Positions 46,847 to 58,944 are shown, numbered from the stretch's first letter. The stretch: 64,000 bases of DNA from Vanessa cardui (GCF_905220365.1 NC_061129.1:8556803-8620802); one strand, 5' to 3'. Numbers and translations: made by a program. Notes: generated by a model from the letters alone, not told the origin.

Positions 46847-49430
46847 GTGAAAGTGTATGCGCGCTGTGGACCGAGTGCGGTTAAGTATTTATGTGTCATT
46901 AATGCAGGTTTGTTAATAACGACGCATCACGTTCACGGTTCACAAGCCAGCAGGATCAAGCATCACATTTATATTCCGTCAAGTTTGTTGTGGCGTTTAG
47001 ATTTGGATTATGTACGTTCATTGTTATTCAGCTAACAATCTGTAAATGTTTGTATCAATTGGGATACAATCATGAAACAATTTATGAACGATACGTTCAT
47101 CGTTTGTGAATGACTATTCTACATGAACGGCGACATATAACTTTCGAGACTACGTTTCAAATGAAGATTAATTAGATATTTTTAATGACATTGACAATTA
47201 ATGGTCTAATTTAGGCTCATATCAATATCGACTATCACGAATAAGAAATGCCAAAGACTCCTTCCAAGCATATTACATAACGATGAGTGTATTAAGCTTA
47301 AAAAAAGTGTTAATCTTTAATTTAAGCTAATCGCTGAATCTTCGTCCCTCCATTATAAAACATTTATTCCACAATGAGAGTGACGGGTGAAATACTAGTA
47401 GTATAATCCAACTAATTTATATTTTATATATACGTTTCGTTAGAATACAGATCAATACCGGTAAAGAATTTCGTTTTAAAATTGCAAAGTTATACAAAAA
47501 TAGCTCTTTGATAAAAACATTGTCAAAAATCTATTATCATAATCAGTTAGGTACAAGAAAGCACTGAGCATTGTTAGTAGAAAGTTTTAATAAAAAGCGG
47601 TCAGGCCAGTGGTCAAAATCCTCAATCACATTTATTAGCTACTAATAGCTATTACGATTTCAAACGTTTATTTTTTTGTTTTAAAATGATCAATATTAAC
47701 TGTTAAAATTGTTATTGTAAGCAGGTATTCCGCCATTGCGCCAGACGGACGTCGTCAAAACGTATGAATAATATGAAATGTCATTTAGCTTCCCGCGGTT
47801 AATATCGTAACATAAAAGGATATAAACGCTGAAAGAGAACAAATGACAAATTATAATAATAGGGCACACCTGCTATTCTTTTGATCCGACATTTCTCTCA
47901 TTTATGACTTTAATCGAGCGGAATGCTCGCGTGTTAATATTGTAATTGTGTCCGCACAAAGCGTCACATTCGAACAATGCTCTAATACTTTAATAATATA
48001 TTTTTTGTATCAGATAAATATTCCCTTTCATCTCGCTTAATTTTAGTTCAAACCATAGTTCTTACATGTAGATCATGTCATTGTCTTGTGAACCTTTACG
48101 ACGATTATTGACGACATAAGAAGCAATCTTTGCTAAAGCAATTTGCCCTCTATATAAAGACATCTCAGTGCCACTTTTATGTGCAGGTTGGTTGAAGATA
48201 TGTTCGATATTGTTAGGATTGTAAGCGATAAATAATAAGCGTCGGTAATAGAAGAGTGTAGTTGTCGCGTGAACACTGGAGTCACGGGTCGAATTAGTGT
48301 ATAGTTGCTTACGCACAGGCGGTTTTGTCTAGCCGCATTCGCCTCTCGTACATTAATCTCTGCGCTCGAGATGAAGCGATATGCATTTGTCATCGTGACT
48401 GCGATTAACCTCGAGACACTATGTATTGTATCGAATCAATTGAATTAAAAAATTAATGACATAAATAAAAGATGTAAGGCAATCTTTCAAGAATAAAATA
48501 TTATTAACATTTCACATTGAAACCATTTGTCGTTTTTGTCCTAAGTAAAAGTAAATGAAAGTTAACGTTCTTTACTAAAGTAAAGTAAAATTGTAAAAAG
48601 AACAAAAATGTATCACATATAGATATCAAGTAGATTATAGACCACACTCATATATTTTTTATTAGACATATCCATTCTGAATGCATAATTATTTTTTAAC
48701 TAATACACATAGTTATTTTACATTGAACTGTTATTTACATTTTATCATATATTTTGTATCTTTTATATGATTACAAAGTAGTTTTATTCTTTGTAAAACT
48801 TGCAAGTGTTATTCTTAGATGAAATGAATGTAGTTAATCGGTTATACTTCTCAAATTATAGAACTCTGTCATTGTATAAACTTTTATCCACCACACGCGA
48901 ATAAATTAGTCAGTCGTTAGGCGGTCCGCGGATATCCCAGAAATATTATGTGCATGAATAGAGCGCCGTATGACGGACAGCAGAAAGGGTCGCCCTTAAA
49001 CTTGCCTTGTATTATTTTGTCATTATTAAATTCCCCTGTCACCGACTGTTTCATTTCACAAACAAAATATTGTATGCAAAATTATATGACATTTGAATAA
49101 GCATAAAAATGTCGCATTAAGATTTGTCGTTAAATTGATTTAGGACTGTTTTCTTGTTACATGTATTAATACACGACCGTTCAACCTTTACGCTATTAGT
49201 AAATGGAAAAAAAATAGTTGTCTATGCTCACGGCTGCTTCCATTTTTAAATAAATTTACAATTTAGAATAACGCTCACTGTTAAAATTGACGGAAAATCG
49301 AATTGTTTTACAGAACGATGCTCATCAATACACAATTGTGTACTTTAACAAATTTATGTATAGACAAGTGTGATAAACGAATCAACAATAATCAGAGGTA
49401 CTTTTGAAACCAATGAATCTCTCGAATAGT
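46847..49430. other. Spacer
   Basis: No gene. Two overlapping - frames of 84 and 86 codons (48,062-48,393) lie in a moderately GC segment, without domains. A GC patch lies at 48,900-48,990. Otherwise AT-rich. Confidence 0.5.
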
Positions 49431-49438
49431 CATTGGAC

Positions 49439-49447
49439 TATATAAAA
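49439..49447 (+). promoter_or_regulatory. TATA box of a candidate promoter
   Basis: TATATAAAA is followed about 32-38 bases later by 'tgcatcacgg', which has a CA at an acceptable initiator position, though it is not the full TCAGT consensus. Downstream for about 100 bases the sequence changes to mixed composition with no long A/T runs, unlike the surroundings. A 'ccaatgaatc' lies about 30 bases upstream. This is the only place in the window where a TATA box, plausible start, leader and well-placed ATG come in order. Confidence 0.4.
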
Positions 49448-49473
49448 CGAGGGAAACGTATGAATTGGAGTGC

Positions 49474-49635
49474 ATCACGGGAGCCACAACACAGCGTTCT
49501 CGAGGAGACAATTGAGAGCAGTAGTAGGTGCCTCGTAGTTATCGACGTGTCCTCGACTTCTCAACAAGCCGCAAAATGAAACTTCTTGATGCCGTCAATC
49601 ATTTTCCCCTCGCTCAAACAGTATGGCTGGTATAA
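49474..49635 (+). CDS. Candidate first exon with short reading frame, product unknown
   Basis: After the TATA box at 49,439 and a leader of about 100 bases, the ATG at 49,576-49,578 sits in 'agccgcaaaATGAAA', close to the preferred insect start context (CAAAATG). The frame gives MKLLDAVNHFPLAQTVWLV and stops at 49,633-49,635. Within it, acaGTATGGctgg is donor-like, so an exon could end after codon 15 (MKLLDAVNHFPLAQT) and join a distant exon. The MKLL start is common in secreted insect proteins such as cuticle proteins, whose genes often have a TATA box and a tiny first coding exon. However, the residues after it (Asp, Asn, His) are not those of a signal peptide. No following exon is recognised up to the window end. 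Alternatives are a lncRNA first exon, a relic promoter, or chance. The listed interval runs from the estimated start site to the stop. Confidence 0.3.
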
Positions 49636-49935
49636 CGCATGAGAGCTTGATTGACAATACAATCAAACTTAAATACCAAGTAGAGTTTTTCTTGTAACAT
49701 TTGTTTTGTTTTCCGAAATTGATTGCAATCAAAATATAGACTCTGGTGCCTAGGTCTATTTGTCCCCCATTTATGTTAAAGTTAGGTCCCTTATGTTTTT
49801 TCTGTATCCTTGAATGCAAAATTTCACAATACTCAATTGAGTAATTAACAAATGAGAGGGTAAAACAAATTCAAAGTCACTCACAACAATAAATTTATAA
49901 TATTAGTAAAAATCATTATTAACTTAAGTATTGCT
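49636..49935. other. Spacer downstream of the candidate exon
   Basis: A 74-codon - frame (49,595-49,819) overlaps it and has no domain. The 14-bp palindrome tactcaattgagta lies at 49,830-49,843. Confidence 0.5.
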
Positions 49936-50230
49936 CAACAACAACAGCCTGTAAATTCCCACTGCTGGGCTAAAGGCCTCCTCTTCCATTAAGGAGAGGG
50001 TTTGGAACATATTCCACTACGCTGTTCCAATGCGGGTTGGTGGTATGCACATGTGGCAGAATTTCGATGAAATTAGACACATGCAGGTTTCCTCACGATG
50101 TTTTCCTTCACTGCCGAGCACGAGATGAATTATAAACACAAATTAAGCACATGAATCAGCGGTGCTTGCCTGGGTTTGAACCCGCAATCATCGGTTAAGA
50201 TGCGCGCGTTCTAACCACTGGGCCATCTCG
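49936..50230 (-). mobile_element. Full-length SINE (Metulj-type)
   Basis: The best-preserved copy: tail 'caacaacaacagcctgtaaa', 'ttcccactgctgggctaaag', 'caatgcgggttggtgg', 'caggtttcctcacgatgttt', 'gccgagcacgagatgaatta', 'agcggtgcttgcctgggttt', 'gaacccgcaatcatcggtta', 'cgcgcgttctaaccactggg', 'ccatctcg'. Few differences from the family pattern imply a young insertion. It lies about 490 bp downstream of the candidate TATA box. Confidence 0.9.
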
Positions 50231-50304
50231 ATTCTTTGCTCGACCTTCTAAAAATAAAATTAGAATATTTTTTAATTAAACAGGCATGTCCATAAATTAT
50301 TTTT
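50231..50304. other. Short AT-rich gap
   Basis: Nothing recognised. Confidence 0.5.
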
Positions 50305-50455
50305 AACTAGCTGCCCGTCCTGACTTCGTATTGAATAAGAATTTTATTTATTTATTATTTTTAATTCTTTAGCCCGCTACGCGCGGCTGTAATCTAAACG
50401 ACTCAAAAATGTGCATCAAAATAGGTCCACCAGTTTAGAAGTTCAATTATACAGG
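50305..50455 (-). repeat. Interspersed repeat terminus
   Basis: The start 'aactagctgcccgtcctgac' with 'ttcgta' is the reverse-strand form of the common lepidopteran repeat end 'gaagtcgcgggcagctagt'. Further in, 'gcccgctacgcgcggctgta' and 'gtgcatcaaaataggtccac' belong to the same kind of element. The interior is interrupted by an AT-rich (ttattta)-like stretch. Confidence 0.55.
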
Positions 50456-50788
50456 TACATTAGTACGTTTTTATGTTAATATATAACCGTATAAAGACAT
50501 TTACAATATCATTATTACCTAATATCAAGGATATATTTGATAATCACTTTTATACCTTTCCAAAAGGTATTTTGGATTTTCAATCACAGCGATCAACGAT
50601 TGAATTTGATAGTATATTTGATGAGTTTGGTTTACTTAGTATCTACTTAGTAAATATTGCATAGCGATTGTAATAGTAGTCTTTCTTCGTTACTGGGCTA
50701 GGACTTTATTTCACATACGTACTTTGAAAACGCAGAAAAACTTACATCTTATTCGACGCAGTAAAATTGAATTCGCATTGTAGAAATA
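50456..50788. other. AT-rich spacer
   Basis: A 63-codon + frame (50,473-50,664) has no recognisable content. Nothing else. Confidence 0.5.
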
Positions 50789-50880
50789 AAGCCACAATAG
50801 CGCAGTGGCTACAACATGTGAATGTCAAGGTAACAAAATGATTTCAATTCCAGTACTTTTATTCCATTTTAAATCGTCGT
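50789..50880 (+). mobile_element. Possible decayed SINE head
   Basis: 'agccacaatagcgcagtggc' followed by 'tttcaattccagta' resembles a tRNA-like A/B box pair, but the spacing is loose and the rest of the SINE is not seen. Confidence 0.3.
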
Positions 50881-53800
50881 GTTAAAATTATGTTCACGAT
50901 GGAAAGTTAAAGTGACCGAATAATATTTGATTTAAATAATTAATAGCCTAATTAAAATAACACTTAACTTAAATTTCATTCACGTATATCGGTTTAAAAA
51001 ATATTTGACCAAAATGTAACATGCGAACGATCAGAAGACGGTCCCGCCGCGGCGTCGCAGACGGAAAAATATTTCAGAATTGAGATTGATGTCGCACGCA
51101 TGTGCAGACGGCTTGTCTGTATGCAAAACAACATGCTTTAAATATAGAACTAATTTATGGTCATACCCCGCGATTATAGATAAAAATAACCAACGTTACT
51201 CTCGCCGACAATAATTTATTTATTTAAACGTAAAGGTAAACGCGCAGATAAAACTGAAGTGTTTATGATGGCGGGTTAAAGGAATATAGATAACGAGCGT
51301 AGTAAAGGATAGATACTCTCGAAATAAAAACCACTAATATCGTATGCTCTCAATTAAAGAGACCTTGATTGCTTTTATTTGAATTCACTAATAAATATTC
51401 ATAACGGACTATCTTATTGTAATATGTTTTTTTTTAAGTAACGCAGCCTATTTTATTAATTAATAACAATGTTTAATTTTCATTTTGAATGACTCAAGAA
51501 TCACTGGATATACGATCTTAAGATACAAACTTATGTGTTGTACATAAGGCCTACAATATGACAAATATAAAATGATTCGGAATGACAGCAAGATAATTGT
51601 GCCAATAAATAATTAAAATAAATCCAATTTAAGGGTAGGCTCCCACGCGATAAGCGATGTTATTTATACACCCTCATCGCACAAAGGAACCGCTGCCGAA
51701 TATCACCCATAAATATTGGCCTGAGGTGTAATTTTTCACATACCACATCTTGAGCGTCGCACCTTTAAAATAAATGCAAACAAAATTTAATAGGGAGAGA
51801 TGTGCGGGATCGCGGGCTTCAGGTAAAAATAAACGACAGCCGACCGATGCTTTGAGACGTTTTGTTTCAAGAAAGTATTCTATTGACTCAGTTCGGATAA
51901 TAGCATATTTCCATGAATCGTATATTACAAATCGAAAGCATCTCATTCTGAAAAATGAAAATCCATTTAAGTATTCGCTTTATAATTATTACACAGAAAA
52001 CTTAGAACGTCTCATATAGTTTAGCTTACATTTTATAGGTAGTATCAATTCTAAGAGCATAATCTTTACACATATATCGACTTTCATAAACTGGTGGTTT
52101 ATTGCAATGTAAATTGTAAAACACAAAAAATTCAACAGCAAATTACTACATTATATTGAATGTCTTCCTTCTCGAAGTTGTTAAGTTAAGATTCAATCCG
52201 CAAACATAGGTATCTTTTTATTATTACGTCCATAGCTGTGTTATTTACGGTTATTGGTTATGGAGAGTTGAGCGACGGCGGCTCCCGCGAGCCTCGTAAG
52301 ACGGACTCGTAACCGAGGGCGCCGCGTCTGACGGATATATCCATCTATGGGGAATTCTCCGCATCCAAAATTATAAATCGCTGAGAGCTATCGGTGAGAC
52401 AATATCTATTCTTTTTATAAATCGCAGCGTCCATTTAATATCGAATATTTCATATTTATGTTCAATTTACAAGGCGTAACTCAAAATAAAATCGAACTAC
52501 AGCCAAATAGGTGTTATCTTGGTCTTATGACGCTTTTGAAATTACTTATTATTATCGTCATTTTACAAGTTTATACATTTAATTAAGTGAAATTACCACT
52601 CGTTCGGAATGTCGATTCTTCCGAAAAAGAACGCACAATTCACAAGTTAAATTAAATTAAATATCAGCAAACCTTTCTTTTAAATATGAGGAGAGGAAAT
52701 TATACTAAAAAAAATGAAAACGAATTCAACTTCAATAAATAATATAGTTATGTAAATAAGTATAATTATAAAACTTATTTCGAATTGAAATATTTTCATC
52801 GAGATTAATAATTATACATTTTAATTTTATATTTAAATCGAGTGATCTAGTGTGAATGACAAGATGTCGTTGATCAAATATTTTTAGGCAATAAAAAATA
52901 TTATAGAGACATTGCACGCATTCGTAATAAAAGTCGCTCCATAAATAACGATCATGAAATATAATACACCTGCAATCTTCGGAAAATAGGAAAATCATTT
53001 GGAGGGCGGGCGCGGTCAGCCGTAATATTGTTATAAATGTACTTTCTAGAGGACATAAATAATAATGTTGGCTACGCGCTGGACGCTCAGGGAACATTTT
53101 GCGTTACGCTCAACGTGGAAAACATCTAAAGTGACTTTTTTAACAACTATGATATTTTAACAACATCATAACTCTTTGAAATTTAATTGCAAATATTTAT
53201 TTAATAATACTCTATTACACTATTAATTAAAAACAATATCTAAGCCTACTATTCTGAAGTAAAAGTAGCTTTTTTACAATCTGATTCGATTTAAGTTTGC
53301 AATGCCTAAAATGTGAGAAAAATATTAATATTGCAATTGTATTCTAGGTCCCGTAATCAAAGATTTAAAAAGGAGAGACGATATCGCTTCGAATCGAATG
53401 CATCTAAGCCCGATTGATATTAAGAACGCAATGGCATATAGCCAGACAATTGTAGTAGTAAGAACGTCGTAATTATTGAACAATGACAGATCTGCGGCTC
53501 TGGAAGTTTATGTGACGTTAACCTAATCTTGAATGGGAACGGTTATATTGTTTAAGTAATAATTACAGTATATTATCAGAATTCTTTATATTTCATAGAA
53601 AAAATAAGTTTAAAGATAAATATTTATATATATTTTTAATAATTTTAAAATGATTTCGTTATACTTATTCCTTCTTAACAATATTTTAGTTGCAATGTTC
53701 TTGCACGAAGCGGCAACGGCGTATAGTCGCGACCACCTCTGGGAGTCATTTCGCTCCGACAGCTTGTAAATTCTCCATTATGCGATATGAAATATGCTTT

Positions 53801-53919
53801 ACTGTCCAATGCCGCTTCTGATCCTTCAATGATTTGGTTTACAAATCATATCGTAACCGTATGGTAATATTTCATCATCCACGAATTAGTTCATTTAATT
53901 CCTGCAAAAAAGTAAAGTA
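50881..53919. other. Spacer with GC pockets
   Basis: No gene. GC pockets at 51,040-51,065 and 52,262-52,335 (gcgacggcggctcccgcgag; gagggcgccgcgtctgacgg). Overlapping + and - frames of 81-90 codons at 51,674-52,019, and a 121-codon - frame at 52,732-53,097, the longest single-strand frame in this part. The latter is hydrophobic/Tyr-rich with no domain. A CpG patch lies at 53,705-53,760. Confidence 0.45.
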
Positions 53920-54213
53920 ACAGTCCGTTAATTTCTCACTGCTGGGATATGGCCTCCTCTTCCATTAAGGAGAGGGTTTGGAACATATTCCACCAGGCTG
54001 TTCGGCGGAATGCACCACGGTGGAATGCACATGTGGCAGAATTTCGATGAAATCAGACACAAGCAGTTTTCCTCACGATGTTTTCCTTCACCGCCGAGCA
54101 CGAGATGAATTATAAACACAAATTAAGCACATATATATATAGTAGTGCTTGCCTGGGTTTGAACCCGCAATCATCGGTTAAGATGCACGCGTTCTAACCA
54201 CTGGGCCATCTCA
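53920..54213 (-). mobile_element. SINE (Metulj-type) with local rearrangements
   Basis: Reverse copy: 'ctcactgctgggatatggcc', 'gaacatattccaccaggctg', 'cgatgttttccttcaccgcc', 'gagcacgagatgaattataa', 'gtgcttgcctgggtttgaac', 'ccgcaatcatcggttaagat', 'gttctaaccactgggccatc'. Two oddities: the 'caatgcgggttgg' block is replaced by a local duplication of 'cggtggaatgcac'-type words near 54,002-54,033, and an (AT)n expansion sits near 54,131-54,141. Confidence 0.85.
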
Positions 54214-56626
54214 GCTCCTGCAGAGTTACAATTTTCTCATCAATCTAGGGTTTTTGTATAGGTTACATATCCAGAAATTACCGAGTCGATACCCGAGTCG
54301 GGTCAAAACAAGGTTATCAGTATTTTCTATTATGGAATACAGTAGCTTGAATTAGGAAGATACCAATATTACATTTCCGTGTTCCAGAACCACCCGAAGC
54401 TATCACCATGCGTCTTTTTGTTCGCTGATTGCTTCTGTTTATCTTCCCATCTAACTATGATAGTAATTAAACAGAATTATCCTGTGCTAGGGCACAGGCA
54501 CATTCACACATTAAATATATCCTATGCATGTGCGGCTTATTTTTTAAGATTTTAAATATTTATAGCAATAAATATAGCAGATACAATTTAATCCACTTTC
54601 TTCGCCGATAAAACTTTTATCGTTCAATTTCATTACCTGGTAATACCAAGTCAAAATATTGTTCCTACTAACCCAGATGTGATTTGAATCAATGATAGTT
54701 TCACACGAATACCGACGCCATGTTTATCAAATGCGTCAACTATATTAAAATAAAAATGGAAGTGTTTATACGAGTCACTCTTTCGTTACATTTATTTTTG
54801 CTTTCAACACATAATTTGGCTTTTGTATTCGAATCGGTTTAATGACTTTATGCGACCGCTGAAGTGATATTATATCAATTAAGTTTCTGATTTAGCAACG
54901 ACTGAAAAACTCCAACAATGAAATGTCGACATTTATGATCTGAAAATAATGCGCAATGAGCTCGCTAACACGCGATTGAGTACCTACGTCTTACGGTTCT
55001 CGTTATTTACAATCACGAAAATCATCTTCAACAATGACCTACAAAACGCACTCATTTTTAAAACAATTTAATATCGCCTCGAATTTTCGTTACATTAAAC
55101 AAAAAACAATAATGTCATAATTATTTTTGACAAAAATAGCTTTCAATATCGAGAAGCACTTCTGAACAATTAAGCGTGTCATCACGTGTCTTGTAAGACA
55201 TCAAAATAAAATGACGACTATTTATGAACCTGAAAGCGTATTAAGAGCACGCACCATGCTCTTATAATGTAATAAATCGTCTGGAAAATATAACTATCAA
55301 CGCTCTGTCATATGCGTGTCAGCGATGCGCCCGCGCACTGCGCCGGCCGCCCGCCCTGTTGCCACGACGTCACGCATCCATGCACTATAAATTGTAGTGA
55401 CATAAATAAAATCTGACGTACCATAATTTAAAACTTTATTTTAATAGCCCACTATTCAACGAGAAATTAAGACGTGTTTACTAGCAAAAGAGTCGTAACA
55501 CACACAAGTATTCCCTTCATAAGTCTCTTTGCTCCTCGCCATCATAAATCTGTATACATCTTATCTCACTGACACATTAGCTTTGACTACACATTCGTAC
55601 TCGACTAAAAACGGGTTAGTAATTTTGTCTATATTCAAGAAAATGCTTCATCTATCTATTTTTATTGCTATAATGTAGCTACATTAACTTTATTATTATA
55701 ACAACCGACGAAAACCCCTTCGCCATGCAAATAGTAATCAGCGAAGGAATTTATGTTTTGGAAGAAGCGGATGGGGAAAGTTTATGTCAAAACGTGTAAT
55801 TTCAATCTTTTTTTCTAACTACAAGGAATAATAGATCACATGTTTGCTTGTATTTTGTTTCCGAATTGCGATAACGTGATTATTCTTTGTATGAAATGAA
55901 TAAATAGATATGACTCGGTTTTTAATTATTCAATTCGAATAGAATTTTTAATTAATATGAGGTGACACTTGTGGCCATCCACGACAGCTGCCCCTCTCAT
56001 CAATAACACGCTGTCATACAACTTTTGTCTTGACGATTATAAAACTGCCCCGCTTATATATTTTAGTGCCAAATCAAACTCATTCCGACTGGAATGTTAA
56101 CAGCACAATATTGTTCAATATAATCTTAATCTCAACAAATTGTTTAAAATGAAAATATTTAATGACGTGCCTTCATTATAGAAATGTTACGTTTTAAAAT
56201 TCTTAACAACGCATTAGCGATTCTGATGGACGATCTTGAGACAATACCTAATATCTCAAGATATAATTTAATTTGAATCATTTTGACCGGCTGCCAAAAT
56301 GACTAATTCGCGGTAACGGGCCGTCATTCTCTTTTTATCACATATTTTCTCGATGCTAGATTACGGTTCAGGAAGGTCATACTATTAATGTAATTAATGG
56401 CTTGGGTGCAAAATATTGCCAGCATTCGTTTAAAGATTTCTTTGTATTTTTTTTTTGTTAATATACATTTTTCACACTTGGCATTTAAATTTCGCATGTA
56501 ATTAGGTAACTAGTGTTGGAAAAATATGATCAAATTATCAAATTAATAGCTAGATTACATACATTTAGAAAAAACGGCTCATATTGTCACTCATTCCTGT
56601 AAATATTTAGTGTTAAGCTATGATCA
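54214..56626. other. Spacer with one GC pocket
   Basis: No gene seen over 2.4 kb. GC pocket at 55,320-55,375. A 'ttataaaact' at 56,037-56,046 is TATA-like, but the nearest initiator-like tcattc is about 40 bases away, so it is not called. Confidence 0.5.
55318..55378. promoter_or_regulatory. CpG pocket with an ATF/CRE-like half site
   Basis: The core 'gcgcccgcgcactgcgccgg' is followed by 'ccacgacgtcacgcatcc', which contains ACGTCA. Flanks are AT-rich. Candidate enhancer or promoter element by composition. Confidence 0.3.
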
Positions 56627-56905
56627 AGAGCCGCGATAACTCAGTGGTTGGAACTCGAAGATAATAATTGAGGATCGCGAGTTCAAACCAGTTTAAGAAA
56701 CGTTGTCGCAATAAACAATCATCTTGTGCTCAACAGTGATGAAAGATATCACTAGGATCAGTGATGAAAGATATCACTAGGATCGTGTATGTGTTGAATT
56801 TAATCTGACACATCTGCCAAATCTGGTGCATCGTAGCTTATTCATACGATGCACTAGTTTTGTTTGATGGATACACAACAGTGTTGATGCACCAGGGGTC
56901 TTATC
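56627..56905 (+). mobile_element. Decayed SINE with internal tandem duplication
   Basis: Head 'gccgcgataactcagtggtt' and 'gaggatcgcgagttcaaacc'. Body 'aatcatcttgtgctcaacag' and 'gatgaaagatatcactagga'. Later 'aatctgacacatctgccaaa' and 'ggtgcatcgt' replace the usual 'ccacatgtgtattccacc' part. The 25-bp unit at 56,735-56,759 is repeated exactly at 56,760-56,784, after the SINE had already diverged. Confidence 0.65.
56735..56784. repeat. Exact 25-bp tandem duplication inside an old SINE
   Basis: Two perfect head-to-tail copies of the unit beginning agtgatgaaagatatcact. The host SINE is heavily mutated and the two units are identical, so the duplication is recent relative to the insertion. Confidence 0.95.
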
Positions 56906-57664
56906 CATAAAAGCTCCAGCTCAGTAAACATATCCGAAACTATCAGATACCCGCAATAAAAATCAATTCGGAACCCTAACTGAAACCGATACAAAATTAT
57001 TATTACAATTTTGTTTTTGCACAATGTTATATTTAAAGAATGAAGCTGATCGTATGTTGAAGTTATTAGTTAGTTTTTCTGTGATTATAACTAATACCAC
57101 ATAAAAGCCTTAAAGGAATTAAAACCGAAATAATCGTATTATCCGAAATCCGAAATTTGGTATCCTTAATCCTTAACCGGTAATTTATCATCCATATCTA
57201 GATCTGAAATGACATATCCATAACATCTTTGCCACAAATCTTCTCCTAATAAGGGGAAGAGATAGCCTATCTAGACCTGCTACATAGCTTATTTTATTTT
57301 TATACAAACATACGTACATGAATAAATTCATATTTCTACATGGCCCCATTTTTGTTCCCCAGAGCTGTGGCTGCTGACAAATATCGATCATAAAATATAT
57401 CACGTGAAATCCCAATATTACGACATCAATGATGCTCAAAACAACATCTACGACATTTCTGCAGCGCGTAATAAAATTTTATAAAACCATGGCTATCGTA
57501 AACAGAAGAAACGGCAAATTTTACGAGCGATTCGTCGCGTTTTCCATTTGCATGATACGGGAATGTCATACTGTGCCCGCTAGTGTCTTTAAACAATAAT
57601 CGTATTTGATAACCTTAAGATACATACAGTGTATATACCTATATCTATAGGTACTAGGTACTTT
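56906..57664. other. Spacer
   Basis: No gene. An 83-codon - frame (57,188-57,439) without domain. Nothing else recognised. Confidence 0.5.
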
Positions 57665-57944
57665 ACTTGGTGGTAGGGCTTTGTACAAGCCCGTCTGGAT
57701 AGATACCACCCACTCATCAGTTATTCTACCGCCAAATAACAGTATTGTTGTGTTCCAGTTTGAAGGATGTGTGAGCCAGTGTAACAGGCACAAGGGACAT
57801 GACATCTTAGTTCCCAAGGTTGGTGGCTCATTGACGATGCAAGGAATTGTAATATTTCTTACAGCGTCATTCTCTATGTGTGATGGTGACCACTTACCAT
57901 TAGGTGGCCTAAATGCTCGTCCGCCAAACTATATCATAAAAAAG
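57665..57944 (+). repeat. Best copy of a common lepidopteran interspersed repeat
   Basis: Near full-length: 'ggtggtagggctttgtacaa', 'gataccacccactcatcagt', 'tattctaccgccaaataaca', 'gtattgttgtgttccagttt', 'gaaggatgtgtgagccagtg', 'gggacatgacatcttagttc', 'ccaaggttggtggctcattg', 'ggtgaccacttaccattagg', 'tggcctaaatgctcgtccgc'. The + frame across it is open for 92 codons, but the same family elsewhere (8287, 25,731, 30,357) is broken, so it is not a gene. Widely seen in butterflies and moths. Class uncertain. Confidence 0.75.
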
Positions 57945-57957
57945 GTAGGTACCTACT

Positions 57958-58140
57958 AATATTGTAAATTCGAAAGTAACTTCCTCTGTCTGTTGCTTTT
58001 TCATAAATCACTGGACCGAATTCAATGAACTTTGGTATGAAGCATGCTTGAACCCCAAGAAAGGTTATATTTTATCCCTAACACCTGACGCCCAATCCTT
58101 AAAATGCGAGTGAAACCGCAGACAACATTTAGTATTTTAT
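57958..58140 (+). repeat. Second interspersed repeat abutting the first
   Basis: 'cgaaagtaacttcctctgtc', 'tgttgctttttcataaatca', 'ctggaccgaattcaatgaac', 'tttggtatgaagcatgcttg', 'aaccccaagaaaggttatat', then 'gcgagtgaaaccgcagacaa'. Same family as 33,575-33,800 (+) and 44,645-44,858 (-). It begins only about 13 bases after the preceding repeat, so the two may be parts of one larger element or nested insertions. Confidence 0.65.
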
Positions 58141-58944
58141 ATAAGAAAATGTAAAGCTCCATAGCTTGCGTTAAGACACTTAAGTTTTAAAATACATTAA
58201 GAGGAAGAGTCTTTAATTATAACAATCTTTAACGGGCTCAGAACTGTTAGCGCTTCTTTAAACGAAAAGGATTTAACAAAGAGCCATCAAAAACTGAAGT
58301 CATAACAGGAAACATGATACAGTGGCCGGCGGGTATTAAAAATTACGTCTTTCATCATAAAGGCGCGGTGAACGGCAGCTGGCGCTCGCACTTTATGTGG
58401 TTTCGGAACGGCTTCTCTTTAATAATCTTGTTTATTTTTCTAAAGTGGAACACCCATCATATAAAGATGCCTATTAAGATGTGTCATTCACTAAAATACC
58501 GGTAGTATTGTTGCCCTTAATCCCTGCAACGGATTATTTTTAAACGCATGACTACTTTAATGAGAACTACAATACCTAAATGGCAACAATATATTAATAT
58601 TCCAAGTAATTTAATTTAATTCACTTTCAATTTGTTTTTACGTATTATTTAACTCCAACTAAAGAAATATTATCTTAAGTCTGGTTCACACAGACTAAGT
58701 GCTAATATATTTAGCCAAAACTAGACATGTTTGCATCCTATTTGAGATGCATGCTATCGCTTTAGCATAGAACAATATACTTGTGAACATGATAAACAAT
58801 CACAAGGTAGCGTATGCAGAGGAACAGTAACCAATAAGCCTTCTCGTCAGCTAATAACAACAGTCGCATCTCCGGAGATATCTCAATAACGTAGGTGTGA
58901 GTTAATTAACACATGACGCTTGTCGTGGAAATAGAATTCCTGTA
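58141..58944. other. Spacer
   Basis: A 63-codon + frame with ATG at 58,314 (MIQWPAGIKNYVFHHKGAVN...) lies in a moderately GC segment and ends in a hydrophobic run. No domain is recognised. No other feature. Confidence 0.45.

Noticed and set aside
48196..48216. agatatgttcgatattgtta, close to miR-190
   Set aside because: At least two mismatches to a miRNA that is normally perfectly conserved, and no paired arm nearby.
52732..53097. 121-codon - open frame
   Set aside because: Tyr/Ile/Phe-rich translation typical of AT-rich DNA, no recognisable domain, no promoter or splice signals.
56037..56085. Possible second TATA promoter
   Set aside because: The initiator-like word is about 40 bp from the TATA-like box, beyond the usual 30-33 bp, and no leader or ATG follows.
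57681..57959. 92-codon + open frame
   Set aside because: Lies entirely in an interspersed repeat, opens at TTG, and is broken in the other copies of that repeat.
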